A stretch of 64,000 nt of DNA from Portunus trituberculatus. Taxonomy: Eukaryota > Arthropoda > Malacostraca > Decapoda > Portunidae. The DNA lies in assembly GCF_017591435.1 (NCBI RefSeq), contig NC_059295.1:34868039-34932038 (forward strand), written 5' to 3'. Shown piece after piece: positions 32,281-60,438 of this stretch. Each line of letters opens with the position of its first letter. The first letter of the stretch is position 1. The notes beneath the pieces are model-generated. The model was not told where the DNA came from. It ran no database searches and saw nothing but the letters and a program-made list of their open reading frames with translations. Both the position numbers and the translations under genes were made by a program.

Positions 32281-32905
32281 TGGAGTAACAGGAAACAGTA
32301 GTTTCTCTTCTGATGTTCCATTTTTTTTTTCCTGAAACCAACTTAATAATCTCCCCTATTAAATCCATTCTAAAATACTGTCTCAATGTTTTTATTTACT
32401 AATGCATTAAGCATTGTAAAAACACATCCACAAATAAACATTACAATAGACATTCAGAAAAACTAACTCCAAATTCCTTCTATATTCACATCCTGGTATA
32501 TCATAAGAAAATTTGTCCAGAATAGTCTGCATCATTAATATAGCCCTGGCCAACAGGGCATATAGCAATCCTCATCATGTGCATCCCTATAAGTCAGGTA
32601 TGCCCATGTCTCTCTGGTCCACTACGACTGCCTGGTATCCATATTTCCACATTGATCATACATGTGCACTCAGTAAAACTCTAACACTCATATTTTAAAC
32701 AGAAAACATACAAAAAAAGCAGACTCATGACAAAATTAAGTAAGTATTGCTGAATGAAGATATAACATTACTACCTGTAAATCAATACATAGGTGACTTA
32801 CTCACAAGGCAAGATTAGTACACAATTCTTGCTTATACCAATAAAAACAAAAATCAAAGAACAGTTGTTTGGATAATGAGACAATTGCTTTTCTTCTTTT
32901 TTTTT
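32281..32905. other. Spacer between the array and the RpL17 3' end
   Basis: About 620 bp of AT-rich sequence with no frame, repeat or RNA gene that I can support. Short T runs at 32320 and 32898 are the only low-complexity features. Confidence 0.6.
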
Positions 32906-32911
32906 TTTAAT
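32906..32911 (-). promoter_or_regulatory. Candidate RpL17 polyadenylation signal (ATTAAA)
   Basis: On the minus strand ATTAAA lies 12 nt after the TAA stop of RpL17 and is followed by an A-rich stretch. A very short 3' UTR is usual for ribosomal protein genes. No AATAAA is present in the next 100 nt. Confidence 0.5.
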
Positions 32912-32923
32912 GTGATGGACAAA

Positions 32924-47816
<14,893 letters not shown>

Positions 47817-48087
47817 CTTGAATCTGGAAAGGATGTGGAGGCTGAAATAAGCACCAGGGAAAGAGAAGGAAAGCCACAAGAGTCAGGCCTGCCCGTTCAT
47901 GCCGCCTCAATTTGTAAACATTGTACTTTATATGCCTAAATATCACACTAGTCCTCCATTATCCGTCTTATTGCACACCAATCTATATCAATGGGACGTA
48001 TGGGAGTCAGACTGTACACTACTGAGTTACGAGTAAGGCACGGTTAAGCGGATAAGTTCGGATAAAAGAAAGAGCACCTGCACCCAC

Positions 48088-48145
48088 CAAGTTGGGCCGG
48101 AGCCGAGGAGGGAAGGAAGGGGACTGCCATCTGCTGGCGAGAAGA
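48088..48145 (-). promoter_or_regulatory. RpL17: Candidate RpL17 5' untranslated exon and TOP-type start region
   Basis: On the minus strand, pyrimidine-rich tracts (GGTCTTCTCGCC and CCCCTTCCTTCCCTCCTC) are followed by GGCCCAACTTG and a consensus-like donor GTGGGTG (48087-48082). A spliced 5' leader must lie upstream of the acceptor at 47824, and terminal oligopyrimidine starts are typical of ribosomal protein genes. The exact start site cannot be fixed from sequence alone. Confidence 0.35.
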
Positions 48146-48159
48146 CCAACCCTATTCTG

Positions 48160-48921
48160 TCGCGCCAAATTTGAATATAGCACTTCTTAGAATACTTTAG
48201 CGAATTTAATTTAATTTATCTTCACTTCAGTTATCCTTTTATCTTCCTCCTCCGCCATTATCTCCTCTTTATGGAGTCACTAACTGATACCGTCTGTGCC
48301 CTTTTACGTCAAGGTTATTCCCTTTTCGTGTATTTTCTTTGAGACCTATGTTCCTCTTGTCAAATGAATAATGAAGGATTGTTTAATAAGAGGACCGGCC
48401 AAAGTAACAGATGCGTCGAAGTAGTTCCTGCAGACAAAGTTTTAGTAGCAAAAGGAAACTACAAAGGAAACAGTAATGACTTGCTTTTAAGTTCTGCAGA
48501 ACAAGAATCATTGGTGCGCGCTTACATGCTTTACTCTATTTTGTTATGGTACATGATGCTGAACTTTGGAGCATTATGAAAAAAAGTGAGACATTGGTAT
48601 AAAGGAAGGATGAATTTCTATAGTATTCACTGCGAAAGAAGGTGCCAGATCAGTCATATGGTAACATATATGTGAATGTAACACACTGCTAGTCAGTAAT
48701 AAGTAATCACCAACGCCCGCATTCATTTTAACGACAAGCCTTAATTGATCATCCTGAAGTTACTCTGCGGAAGGAACCAATACTAGCTTAACAATTAAAG
48801 GCCTCCGTGAGTCTTGAGTTAGGTAATCCTTAAAAAGCGAGTGTCGCTGTCCTGGGATGTATGGTGAAAACTTCGTACTGTAATGCGAAAAAAAAAAATA
48901 AATAAATGAATAAATAAATAA

Positions 48922-48925
<4 letters not shown>
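48160..48925. other. Intergenic stretch without a supported feature
   Basis: This stretch has moderate AT content, an isolated frame of 71 codons at 48364-48579 with no recognisable family, and an A/(AAAT)n run just before the TA tract. Confidence 0.5.

Positions 48926-48926
<1 letters not shown>

Positions 48927-49000
<74 letters not shown>
48927..49000 (+). repeat. (TA)n microsatellite
   Basis: About 74 bp of TA repeats preceded by (ATAA)n. Confidence 0.95.
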
Positions 49001-49003
<3 letters not shown>

Positions 49004-49049
49004 GATTTATTAATACTTATACGACGAATAAAAGAAAGATTATGAAGAA

Positions 49050-49281
49050 TTTTTTTTAAATCTATTTTTTTTTATACCATGTGGGCTTTTCACGGGAATT
49101 TATGGGGAAAGGGGATACTTATTAAGGGTACCTCCTATTTCAAAGCCCACCCGCTAGGAAACCGTTGCCCCGAGTGAGGAAGCCCAACCTACACTCAGAC
49201 CGTAGACAGGATTCAAACCCGTGCGCTTGGAGACCCCTCGGACCCCAAAGCACGCACGGATCCACTGTACCACGGCGGCTA
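49050..49281 (-). mobile_element. tRNA-derived SINE, family 2
   Basis: On the minus strand the head reads AGCCGCCGTGGTACAGTGGA (A box TGGTACAGTGG) and, about 45 nt later, GGTTTGAATCC (B box, forward GGATTCAAACC near 49211). The body (GCTTCCTCACTCGGGGCAAC, GGGCTTTGAAATAGGAGGTA) is unrelated to families 1 and 3. The 3' end runs into A-rich sequence (forward T runs at 49049-49073). Confidence 0.8.
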
Positions 49282-49882
49282 TTTTGACAAATGATAGCGG
49301 TAGCTGTGATCAAGGCACTGGGTTTTAATTTTGACTGATTAACATTGATTATAAATTCACAAACTTTGCCATAAATTGATGGAATGATATTAAATTAACT
49401 TCTCTCCCACAATCACGTTCGTTCGTTTACAGTCCAGCAGCTCACCGGAGAGAGGATACACTCACTCACTACAAAATACAATGTAGAAAAAGGAAATTAC
49501 ATAATATCATTATTTTCACAGCCTCGCAATAGAGTAGCGGCGACACACGCGGCTTCATAGCTCACAAGAAAGAAACAAGAAAACACTTAGTTGTCTTTGC
49601 GGCCACAATGTAAGTACTATTAACGGAGAGGTGTACCACATGGTGCCACTTCCTCGAACAAGCACACTTAACTTTTGGCCTAATTACACCCTGGGAAGGA
49701 AAAGGGGAGCCGGTTGACGTACCATGGTGGGTGATGACCCCCTCCCCTTTGCTTCACCCTACACTGCCACCAACTAATAATTTCGCTTTTCTCTATTCCT
49801 GTAAACGAATATTGTATCAAACATATACACACACGTACAGTACGTGTACCACACTGGAAAACAGGGTAGCTGTCTCTAACTA

Positions 49883-50024
49883 CTCGGATGAAGAACGGGA
49901 GGCAACTGTATAAATAATTGAATGATGACTATAAGCACTATTTCACATAAAAGTTACGTTATTTTTTTACGAGAGCAGGGAAGGTACTGCTGACCTGCTC
50001 GGATGAAGAACGGGAGGCAACTGT
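49883..50024 (+). repeat. 27-bp direct repeat pair
   Basis: CTCGGATGAAGAACGGGAGG plus CAACTGT occurs identically at 49883-49909 and 49998-50024, with 88 bp between the copies. It could be a local tandem duplication or the footprint of an insertion event. Confidence 0.8.
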
Positions 50025-51256
50025 GGAATTTTAAGTGGAAAAGCGCCCCAGTGATTTCCCTCACGCTCAAGGCCCCCTATATACAGTGAGCCTTGCTTCC
50101 TCCCACTCCCAAGCATTTGTCGGTCGCCACATTAAAATTGGTACAGAGTGACTAAAAGCGATTTTGATTGCTATTACTAAGGAAATTACATTACTGGAAA
50201 ACATTTTTATGTGCAGTTAAGTTCTCCCTCTACTTAGTAGAGTGAAAAATTCGTTAAACTTCCGACTATACAAAGCAAGTAAACTTAATATCTTTTAAAT
50301 CATGAGCTGGCTAATCTCTATTCCTACGGGACGCGTCTGTCTGCACCACGTGTCGCTAAACTACCTTAGTAACTAAAAAAAAAAAAAAAAAAAAAACCTT
50401 GATACTTTTTTATCCCCGGCACTACGGTATCTTCTACAGGTAATTCAGGGTAGGTGGCGTTTTTAGTTGTCGGAAGGCTAGCACTGTTGCTTTCCGGAAC
50501 TTCTGTAAAATCTGCTAAGACTGATTCCTGGGGCAATTTGTTCCACAAGTGTAAAGTTCTATAGGGAACTTGCTGTACACATAAAGGTTTATCCATGTAC
50601 ATTGGTTGTCTGTCCATGTGGTTACTTTCTTCGGCAGATGTTCTTTTTATATCTTTAGGTATTTGGATGTTGACAGCTCCACAGTGGATGCGATAGAACA
50701 TTGCTTGATGGAGAGAACGTCTGGTTTGGAGTGTGTCCCAGCCCAGATCACTGATCATTTAGGTTACACGTAATTGCCTCCATGTTGTAATTATAGGCAC
50801 AAAGCGAGCTGTTTGCCGCTGAACATTTTCTATGATTCCTATAATTCTTTGCACTGGAAACATAAATTCAATCTGGTGTCTTACTAGGGCTGTGTAGGCT
50901 GCCACCTTCACTTTTTTGGTACACATCCCCAGTATCCTGCGAATAAGACCTATGGTCTTAGCAGTTTTTGCTCGGATAAGTTCTGTGTGGATGTTCCAGT
51001 TCAAGTCTTCCGTGATAGTCACACCCAGCAGGTACTTGCAGCTGCTCTTTTTTTATCAGGGCTTTTCCATTGATAAAGAAAGTATATTCTAATGGATTTT
51101 CCTTCAAGCTGATACACAGGTGGGAGCTCTTTTGGATGTTAAAGGCTATGTTCCACTTATCTGCCCAGCGAAAAACCCTTTGGAGGTCTTCTTATAAGAG
51201 GTCTTTTGATCTTTTTGTATGCGGATGCAGAGATGTATCACGCTGTCATCTGCAAA

Positions 51257-51445
51257 CAGGGCCGTTTCTAGCTTTGTGGGGGCCCTAGGCAAGATGCTGT
51301 TTGGGGGGCCCTAGATTTCAATTTTTCGTCGGAGCCCCTGGGGGACTTAGAAAATTTAAATTTTCCAAGCTATCCGCAGGGGGCCCTCTGGTGGCTTGGG
51401 GCCCTAGGCAATCGCCTTGTCCGCCTATAGCTAGAAACGGCCCTG
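51257..51445. mobile_element. hAT MITE inserted in the LINE catalytic motif
   Basis: This 189-bp element has 17-bp identical inverted ends (CAGGGCCGTTTCTAGCT) and an exact 8-bp target duplication TCTGCAAA at 51249-51256 and 51446-51453. On the LINE strand the duplicated bases are TTTGCAGA, which encode F-A-D of the FADD active site. The interior carries repeated GGGGGCCCTAG motifs. Confidence 0.93.
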
Positions 51446-51845
51446 TCTGCAAAGAGCCTCATTTTGGAGGTCACCACCTTACTTGTGTAATTTATGTACA
51501 GCAAGAACAAGATTGGTCCCAGGACGGAGCTCTGTGGAACTCCCGAGAAAACGTTTGAGGGCGATTTGATTGTGTCCGATTTACAGACAATGGGGACGGC
51601 CAGTCAGGGAGCACTGTATCCATCTATGCCTCAATGGTCAATCTTGGTTAGCAATTTCTGATGGGCCACCTTGTCAAATGCCTTATTGAAGTCGAGGAAG
51701 AGAACATCGGTCTGGCATAATCTGGTTGATGCTTATAGGGATCAATCATGGATTGCATCAAGGAGTTGGATATCACAAGACAGTTTCTCCCGAAAACCAT
51801 GCTGTTCGTTGATCAGGATCTTATTTCCTGCTAGGTGCTTTGCCA

Positions 51846-52172
51846 TGTTTTTTTTTTTTTTTTTTTTTTTTTTACGGTAAGGCCTATAGCGCCTGTAGGC
51901 ACACTTGTAGAGTGTATGGTAAGCGCTGTTCAGCTTCCGCAATTTTATTTATAGTGGTACCCATAGTACCCATATTAGGGCCCATATCACCACCCAAGCT
52001 CATCTTGAGTGTAACCACCTAAAACCTGGGTATCATGGTGACATGTAGGTAACTTTAAACCACTCGACAAATGACAAAGTGTTTTAAGGCTGTACGTGAT
52101 GGGATTCGAACCTACGCGTGGACGTCTGCCCGATCCCACGCTCACCACCTTATCCACTACGCCACCGCCTCC
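51846..52172 (-). mobile_element. tRNA-derived SINE, family 1, complete copy
   Basis: On the minus strand it starts GGAGGCGGTGGCGTAGTGGA (A box TGGCGTAGTGG). The B box GGTTCGAATCC is perfect (forward GGATTCGAACC near 52102). It continues with the same body as the 34.6-kb and 37-kb copies and ends in a poly(A) tail of about 25 (forward T run 51848-51873). It interrupts the reverse transcriptase of the 50.4-52.9-kb LINE between NHI and the AKHLAGNK segment. I see no clear target duplication. Confidence 0.9.
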
Positions 52173-52939
52173 CTGATGTGGTTGAGAGCAATGTGTTCCA
52201 TAATTTGCAACATATGCATGTTAGTGATATTGGTCGGTAGTTGGAAGGATGACATTTCTTTCCTTTCTTATATATGGCAACTACTCTAGCTTTGCTCCAG
52301 TCTCCAGGAAGCCTTCCAGTGTTGTAAGACTGCTGCATGATATGGGTCAGCATTGGTTCGCATTTCTCAGCATACTCCTTCATCATCCTCGCTGGTATTT
52401 CATCTGGGCCACTTGATTTGTTGATTTTGAGATTCTGCAGCTGTCACTATTCCATTTTCACTGAATTAGGTCGTGGATGGAAGGGTACGGCGATGGACCT
52501 TGGTTTTGGGGAGTTGAGGCTGGGTTATCTCGAGTAAACGCAGACGAAAAATGCTTGTTTAGTAGTGAGCTACTTTCTGTTGGTTACTGATGTTGCTTTT
52601 CTTAATCCCTTATAGAGTTGGGATACCCAGGGGGCAGGATATCTCGTTCTGTGATCTCACATATGACTTTTTTTTTGTATCTTTCAGTAAGCTGTTGCCA
52701 ATCACATAATTCATATATTCGCTGTATAGCATTTCTTTTAGTTTTGTACTTCTCCCAATCTTGTGGGAATTTTGTTAATCTGGCACTTTTGTACAGTTTA
52801 TTACATTTGTTAATTTCCCTTTGGATTTTCTTGGTGATGTACAGATAATCGGATTTCCTACTTGATGTTCGTGAAGGGATCAATTTCATGGCATTTTTAA
52901 CTGTTTCAGTGAAGTATTTCCTGTTTTCACCAACTTATG

Positions 52940-54330
52940 AAGACCAATGTATAACATGTTTCCTTCCTCCTACTCTTAGATAATTACTCTATAGTTCTTA
53001 ACAGCCAGAGTTGGGCAAGATTGAGGCAAGGATTCTTGTATATTCCTTGGATTGAGGTAAATCAAACACTTGGGTGTAACAAACAGCACGCATATAATAG
53101 GGTCTGCCCTATCAATAATAAAATAGTTTCCAATCAAGTTAAATGAAGAAAATGGGAAACTCCAAGATGGTAAACATTGTTGATGTCATTAGAGATTTTC
53201 GCACCAGACAAGAAGTACGATATTTTCGGACTTCACTGTTATTTTTCGCACTAATGATATAGTAATTTGTGTTCACCATAACATTCTGATTGTAATGGTT
53301 TTATTTCTATTAGTAGAAATAACGTATCTACAGTGATATAGTGGGAGAACAATAGCCAACCAGACAATTCCTCTGCTACGGTGCCACCATGAATGAATGG
53401 ATCAATATTTTTTACACATCGGGGAGCATAATGAACGGGGGCGTACCGAACTGTTCGGAGTATCTCAGATGTAAATAACCTTTAAAATACCCATCCCTAA
53501 TCAGGTCCTAGTGTGCAAATTCAGTCTTTATGTTTTGTTATTAATGTTTCATATTGAAGACTGAAACTTTGTTTTACAGTAGGAGCGTTCGCGTTAAGGC
53601 GATTCAGTTACCAATGAGTCATTTTCCGTTTTCTTTTGCGGGCATCATGGGTGGCTATTTATACTTCTTCTACGTATGATGCAATCTCTTAGTCAAGAAA
53701 CCAATTTTATAACATATTAAATAACTCAAAGAAGTAGTTTATATATATCACAACGCATGTGATGCACTAATATGCCATATATAAAGTGAAATCCATAGTA
53801 CACATAATTGCTTCCAACATCATTATAAGGAACGTAAAAAATTGGGGGATGCATTAATAGTGAGTAGTCTATGTAGCAATAATACAAGAAAATAAGAGAT
53901 ACAATTGACATGTATTATAATTCTACTGAGAGTGGTTTCTTTATTCTGAAAACACCCTGCCAGGCGTACGAACCAATGCAGTGCACCAGATCGCCGAAAA
54001 CGCCATTAGCCGTACCAGTAGTTTTACATTATATTCTTAACTTAATCCGTAAGCATTTCTTTTCGACAAAAAGTAATGCATTTGATTCATGTAAACTTTA
54101 TGTTAATTTATATTTCCTTTACGTTGTTTAGAAATTGTTTGTGTTTCATATTGAAGACTGAAACTTTGTTTTACAGTTGATAATTGATGGAAGAAGTTTA
54201 TTACACAGAAAAAGTGGTATAAGTACATAAGGCAGGAGATTAAGAATATTACTATATATAGTGCCTTACACTTCGACTAATATCGTTTAGGTGTGCCATA
54301 TTTTGGGTTCACTATATAAGATATACTCAC
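52940..54330. other. Gene-poor stretch with a 36-bp direct repeat
   Basis: The string TGTTTCATATTGAAGACTGA through TTTTACAGT occurs identically at 53545-53580 and 54142-54177. No convincing gene is seen. Short frames on both strands have no recognisable content. Confidence 0.55.
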
Positions 54331-54528
54331 CGCAGTGAGAAATGGCCTACTGGACGTGGAAACCATGGGGACTCCCTCCAGTGGTGCCACATCTCCGCAG
54401 ATCACCGGCAGTATAGGTGCTCCGTTTGCCTTTTCTTTCAAAAAGTACCTACTGACGTTGTAAATAACTGCGTTAACTTGGGTATGAAGGTGGCCATGTG
54501 GCGAGCTTGAAGCAGAGGAATGATCCAT
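54331..54528 (-). CDS. Candidate first coding exon, function unknown
   Basis: An ATG at 54528 opens 66 codons that end exactly at a strong donor (GCG then GTGAGT, 54330-54325). The peptide begins MDHSSASSSPHGHLHTQVNA and contains NVSRYFLKEKANGAPILPV. Base composition is clearly richer in GC than the flanks, which supports coding. The YNVSRYFLKEKANG segment is reminiscent of the N-terminal helix-turn-helix leader of many uncharacterised arthropod DDE-type proteins. The second half (GDVAPLEGVPMVSTSS) does not follow that pattern, and a different frame (LRRCGTTGG) fits it slightly better, so a frameshift is possible. I cannot find downstream exons. Treat it as an orphan exon or pseudogene. Confidence 0.4.
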
Positions 54529-55709
54529 AGCGAGAATTAACGTGTGTCTACGACGCTACGAAATCCTCCACTGACGGAGTGGTGAAGGAAGCGGCAATGT
54601 CGCCCTCTCCTGCTCATATGCCACGTCTACGACTGGGAGAAAGGAAGCTTTTATACAGAAAACAATGTATTTTTTTTTCAGTGGGGGTTTGGAACAAAAG
54701 TTATAATATTCCTGAAATAACTTCGGAAACAGCCTACACCTATTTATATTGAAGCACAAAGATAGAAAGACAGAGACAAAGGTTACGTAGATTGAGCGGG
54801 GACGGAGAAAAAAAGTAGACTGTGATAATGGCACCACTGGGGGAATACCAATGCCACGCCCTAACGGCCATTTCTCGATGCGGCGAGTATAGTGTACAGT
54901 ACATGTTGCGGTTTTTAGCATCCTCATGGTTATTAGTGGACCTTACCTCTTTCATAAATTCGTACAATAAATCCCCTAGATACCGCTGTACCTATAGTTT
55001 GTTGTACTACCACTATTTTGTTTTTGTTTTTCATTTAGGTTAACACATTTTTTTTGGTTATTATTTTTTTTCTCACTAATAACACGGTTCACTCCTCACC
55101 TCACCCTATTACTTCATTAACTAGTACCAGTAACTACTTATTATTAATGCCACAAGTCTCCAAATTTGGATAGTCCTTTTGGTAATTTTTCTTTAGGGAC
55201 TGCATGGCCCTTCATTACAATTTTCATATATAAATGTGAGTTACTTATGGCCAGAGTTCCCCTCTTACACAAATAAATGAAAATGAAATAAAACATATAT
55301 GGCTTATTGAATGGTCACCTTTACCTCAGTTATCTTCTTTGGTCTGCCTTACCTGTCATTAACTCTTCTTTATCTGGCAGCTAATCCTTACATCCCTTCA
55401 CATCAGGGAAACTTACCTGCCCAACCAATTATTGTGACAGGCTCCTTATTTCTTGGTAGTGAGTCTTGCTGGTCTCTTAGTTTCTCTTCTCTGCTGATTA
55501 CACTGGCCTCATCAAATCCCTGGTGATCTCTTATGGAAGTAGTATTTTATTTGATGATACCTATACTGAAAGCTGAATGAGCACATCTTGTTTTTATTTG
55601 ATAGTTTTTTTTTTTTTTTTTTTTTTTTTACAATTTGTGGTCGTGTTACTTTCCTTATAATATTTCAATGTGTATGTGTTGCTTGTTTTCCTGTGACCTG
55701 ATGTCTACT

Positions 55710-55742
<33 letters not shown>

Positions 55743-56955
55743 CTTTTCTTGCCAAACGTCAGTACGGAATTCATGCCACCAACATCCCTCCTACCATTTC
55801 TAGATTCGAATCCAGTAATCGTCTCCCGCCCAGGCGGCCCAGCCCTAGTTCCCGCAGTGCTGACCTTGGCACGCTGGTGGAAGGTAGTATTTATTTTTTA
55901 CTTCGAGTGTGTTGTGCTTATAAAAACAATGTACTAATGAGAAAATTATTGATCTTTTTGCACATATTAAAACAAGATGAATAGATCTAATTTTTAAATG
56001 AATGGATCAAGATTGAACTGTGACTGTTTAGATTAGAGTATTTAAAAAATGTCTGATTTTCTTCTTTTAGGCTACTACCAAGTTTATGAATGAATTTCCT
56101 TATACCTGTGTGTTTCCTTTTACAAAATTTTAAAACAAGGGCTAAGAATTTTTTTTAGAGCAGCACCCCCTCTAATTTCAACTACGAACCACCACTGCTC
56201 TCTTAAAACCAAACTAAAATTGTTTTGCACAGTGGCAAAACATTTCAATTACACATTGTTGGTTATGATACTGTCAATCTTAATTTCTTATAATTTTTCA
56301 CCTCATACATCATTGTATGAGCTACAGTATGCTGATAGGTGCATGGGCTGTTAGAGGGTACTGTGCTGAAGGATAGACATTGTTTTAATCATTGCTGTCT
56401 CTACACAAGTAAGGTTGGAATATGTGAATGCACTTATCAAAGCTAAAAATTATCTTTTGGTGTCTAACTTGTTAAAATCAAAGCGTGAATAAATTCAATA
56501 TGTGTAGGTAATTTCAAGACATTCACACCATGGAAATGATCAGGTATTAGCAAAATGTGAATATGGGTAACACATCAACATATTAGCTACTTCATTGTTT
56601 AATGGTTTTAATAAAATATAAAAAAAAAACAAATTTACATCATTAACATCTAAAATCCAATAAACTGTACATTAATGCATAACTGTGATTAATTACACAT
56701 GTATCATTTTATGCTAAGTGTCATGTACTCACACCATTATGCACATCAACCTCATATATCAAGGCAAATAAGATCAGTGTTATAGCTCAAGAATAAGAAA
56801 ATAAAGGGTGATATCATCACAGAGACACAGCACGTAAAACACAGAACCCTCCTTACAGATATAACCTGGATTCTATAAATAAAAAGAAAAAAATTTTGTG
56901 CTAATTCACAAGACTGCCTAAATATTCAAGTGGAAATAAGTTTTTTTGAAGATAA
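54529..56955. other. Intergenic stretch without a supported gene
   Basis: It holds a poly(T) run at 55606-55629, a short (TC)n run at 55711-55740 and scattered small frames. I see no exon with convincing splice sites, no SINE head and no paired terminal repeats. Confidence 0.5.
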
Positions 56956-56961
56956 TTTATT
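56956..56961 (-). promoter_or_regulatory. Candidate MFSD11 polyadenylation signal (AATAAA)
   Basis: AATAAA on the minus strand lies about 100 nt after the MFSD11 stop. An A/T-rich segment follows. Confidence 0.5.
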
Positions 56962-57062
56962 GACAAAAAACACATAAAATATGGAATATTTCCTAAGAAG
57001 ATAGGTAATTTTATTAATACTATTCATTATTCACATTATGATGGAGTGCCAGAGTGATTCTG

Positions 57063-59242
<2,180 letters not shown>

Positions 59243-59874
59243 CTGTAATCACAAGAAAAGGATGAAAATTTTACTCTACAGATTTTCAGGCTACATTCAC
59301 AAATTATCAGCAAGGTGCAGCTGGCAAAAAGGCAAAAACAACCAAAGACTGAAGTCATGCTATTCATTCTTCCTTTGTTACACTGATGCCATTTTTCATC
59401 ACAAACAGAAGCAGTAACACCAACATATCCTCATTTCAAATTCTGAAATGTAGTGAGGAATTCAGGAAAAAAAAAAGAGAAAGAAAGAAGGTATATATTT
59501 CCAGATATGATAAGAACATCCTTCTAATGTGATCATGAAGTGCATTACAAGCCTTCTTTCCTACCACAGTGGAGAGAAAAGAATGTAAGAAATATGAAAA
59601 TATACTGTGTGTCTGATTCACCTAGAGCCATCTGCTGGTCATGCAGTCAGTCATTTCCCTACAAAATAAGCTTAGAAATTGTAATGACTGATCTCTGGGC
59701 TTGACTGAGATTACTCACACAGTGTATACTGAAACAGTAGGGATATAATGCTTTGGTTTACATCCTGTACCTACTTGCAGCTTGGTGAACAGGAGATGCC
59801 ATTTGCCTTGCTGTGCCTGTGACTCAAAATCAGGTTTTCTTTGGTTGTTGGGTGAACCTGTTGAGCACTACACA

Positions 59875-59875
<1 letters not shown>

Positions 59876-59934
<59 letters not shown>
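59876..59934 (+). repeat. (GT)n microsatellite, tail of a CR1-like LINE
   Basis: A run of about 59 bp of GT is directly joined to the 3' terminus of the minus-strand LINE fragment (forward GTATTTACCTAG). Confidence 0.92.
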
Positions 59935-59936
<2 letters not shown>

Positions 59937-60438
59937 TTACCTAGTTGTAGTTTTACAGGACCTGGGATTTTACACTCGTGTGGCCCTGTCTCCATATCTA
60001 CACTTATCCAATTTTTCTTCAAAACTATGCACACTCGTTGCTGTCACCACTTCTTCACTCAGACTGTTCCACGTCTCAACATATCTTTGCGGGAAACTAT
60101 ATTTTTTGATATCTCTTAGACATATTCCCTTCCTCAGCTTTTTACTATGCAATCTTGTGCTTTCACTGTCATATTCTTCTCGCAGGAGCAGTTTCTCATT
60201 ATCCACTTGGTCCATTCCGTTGATCAATTTATAAACTTGTATCAGATCCCCTCTCTCCCTTCTCTGTTCCAGAGTTGGTAGATCCATAGCCTTTAGTCTC
60301 TCCTCATATGTCATACCTTCAAATTTTGGAACCATTCTTGTAGCCATTTTTTGTAGTCTCTCCAGCTTTTTTATGGGGGGTCCACACTATCCCTGCATAT
60401 TCCAATCTAGGTCTTATTATAGTACTTATCAATTTTTT
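59935..60438 (-). mobile_element. CR1-like LINE 3' fragment, copy b
   Basis: The minus-strand frame (60347-59970) reads MATRMVPKFEGMTYEERLKA, then RRERGDLIQVYKLINGMDQV and FPQRYVETWNSLSEEVV, the C-terminal tail after the reverse transcriptase in CR1-like elements. Its 3' UTR ends CTACAACTAGGTAAATAC and merges into AC repeats. It is 5'-truncated at about 60438, where the tail of copy c begins. Confidence 0.88.

Larger units (their letters stand above)
50397..52935 (-). mobile_element. Degenerate LINE (CR1/Jockey-type) with two nested insertions
   Basis: Reading the minus strand from 52935: a linker (YFTETVKNAMKLIPSRTSSR, then KCNKLYKSARL), the reverse transcriptase start (GRLPGDWSKARVVAIYKKGK, then NYRPISLTCICCKL), an INEQHGFRE segment (51815-51750), the catalytic FADD region (split at 51257), then LVRHQIEF, the VQRQTARF segment and MISDLGWDTLQTRR. 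The coding sequence has several frameshifts and one in-frame TAA at 50759-50761. Two insertions interrupt it: a SINE (51846-52172) and a hAT MITE (51257-51445). The 3' terminus abuts a homopolymer (T on the element strand). It is non-functional. Confidence 0.85.

Noticed and set aside
59600..59670. An additional MFSD11 exon between TATTTTGTAG and GTGAAT on the minus strand
   Set aside because: The only phase that joins to the next exon contains a TGA stop, and the encoded segment does not resemble the protein.
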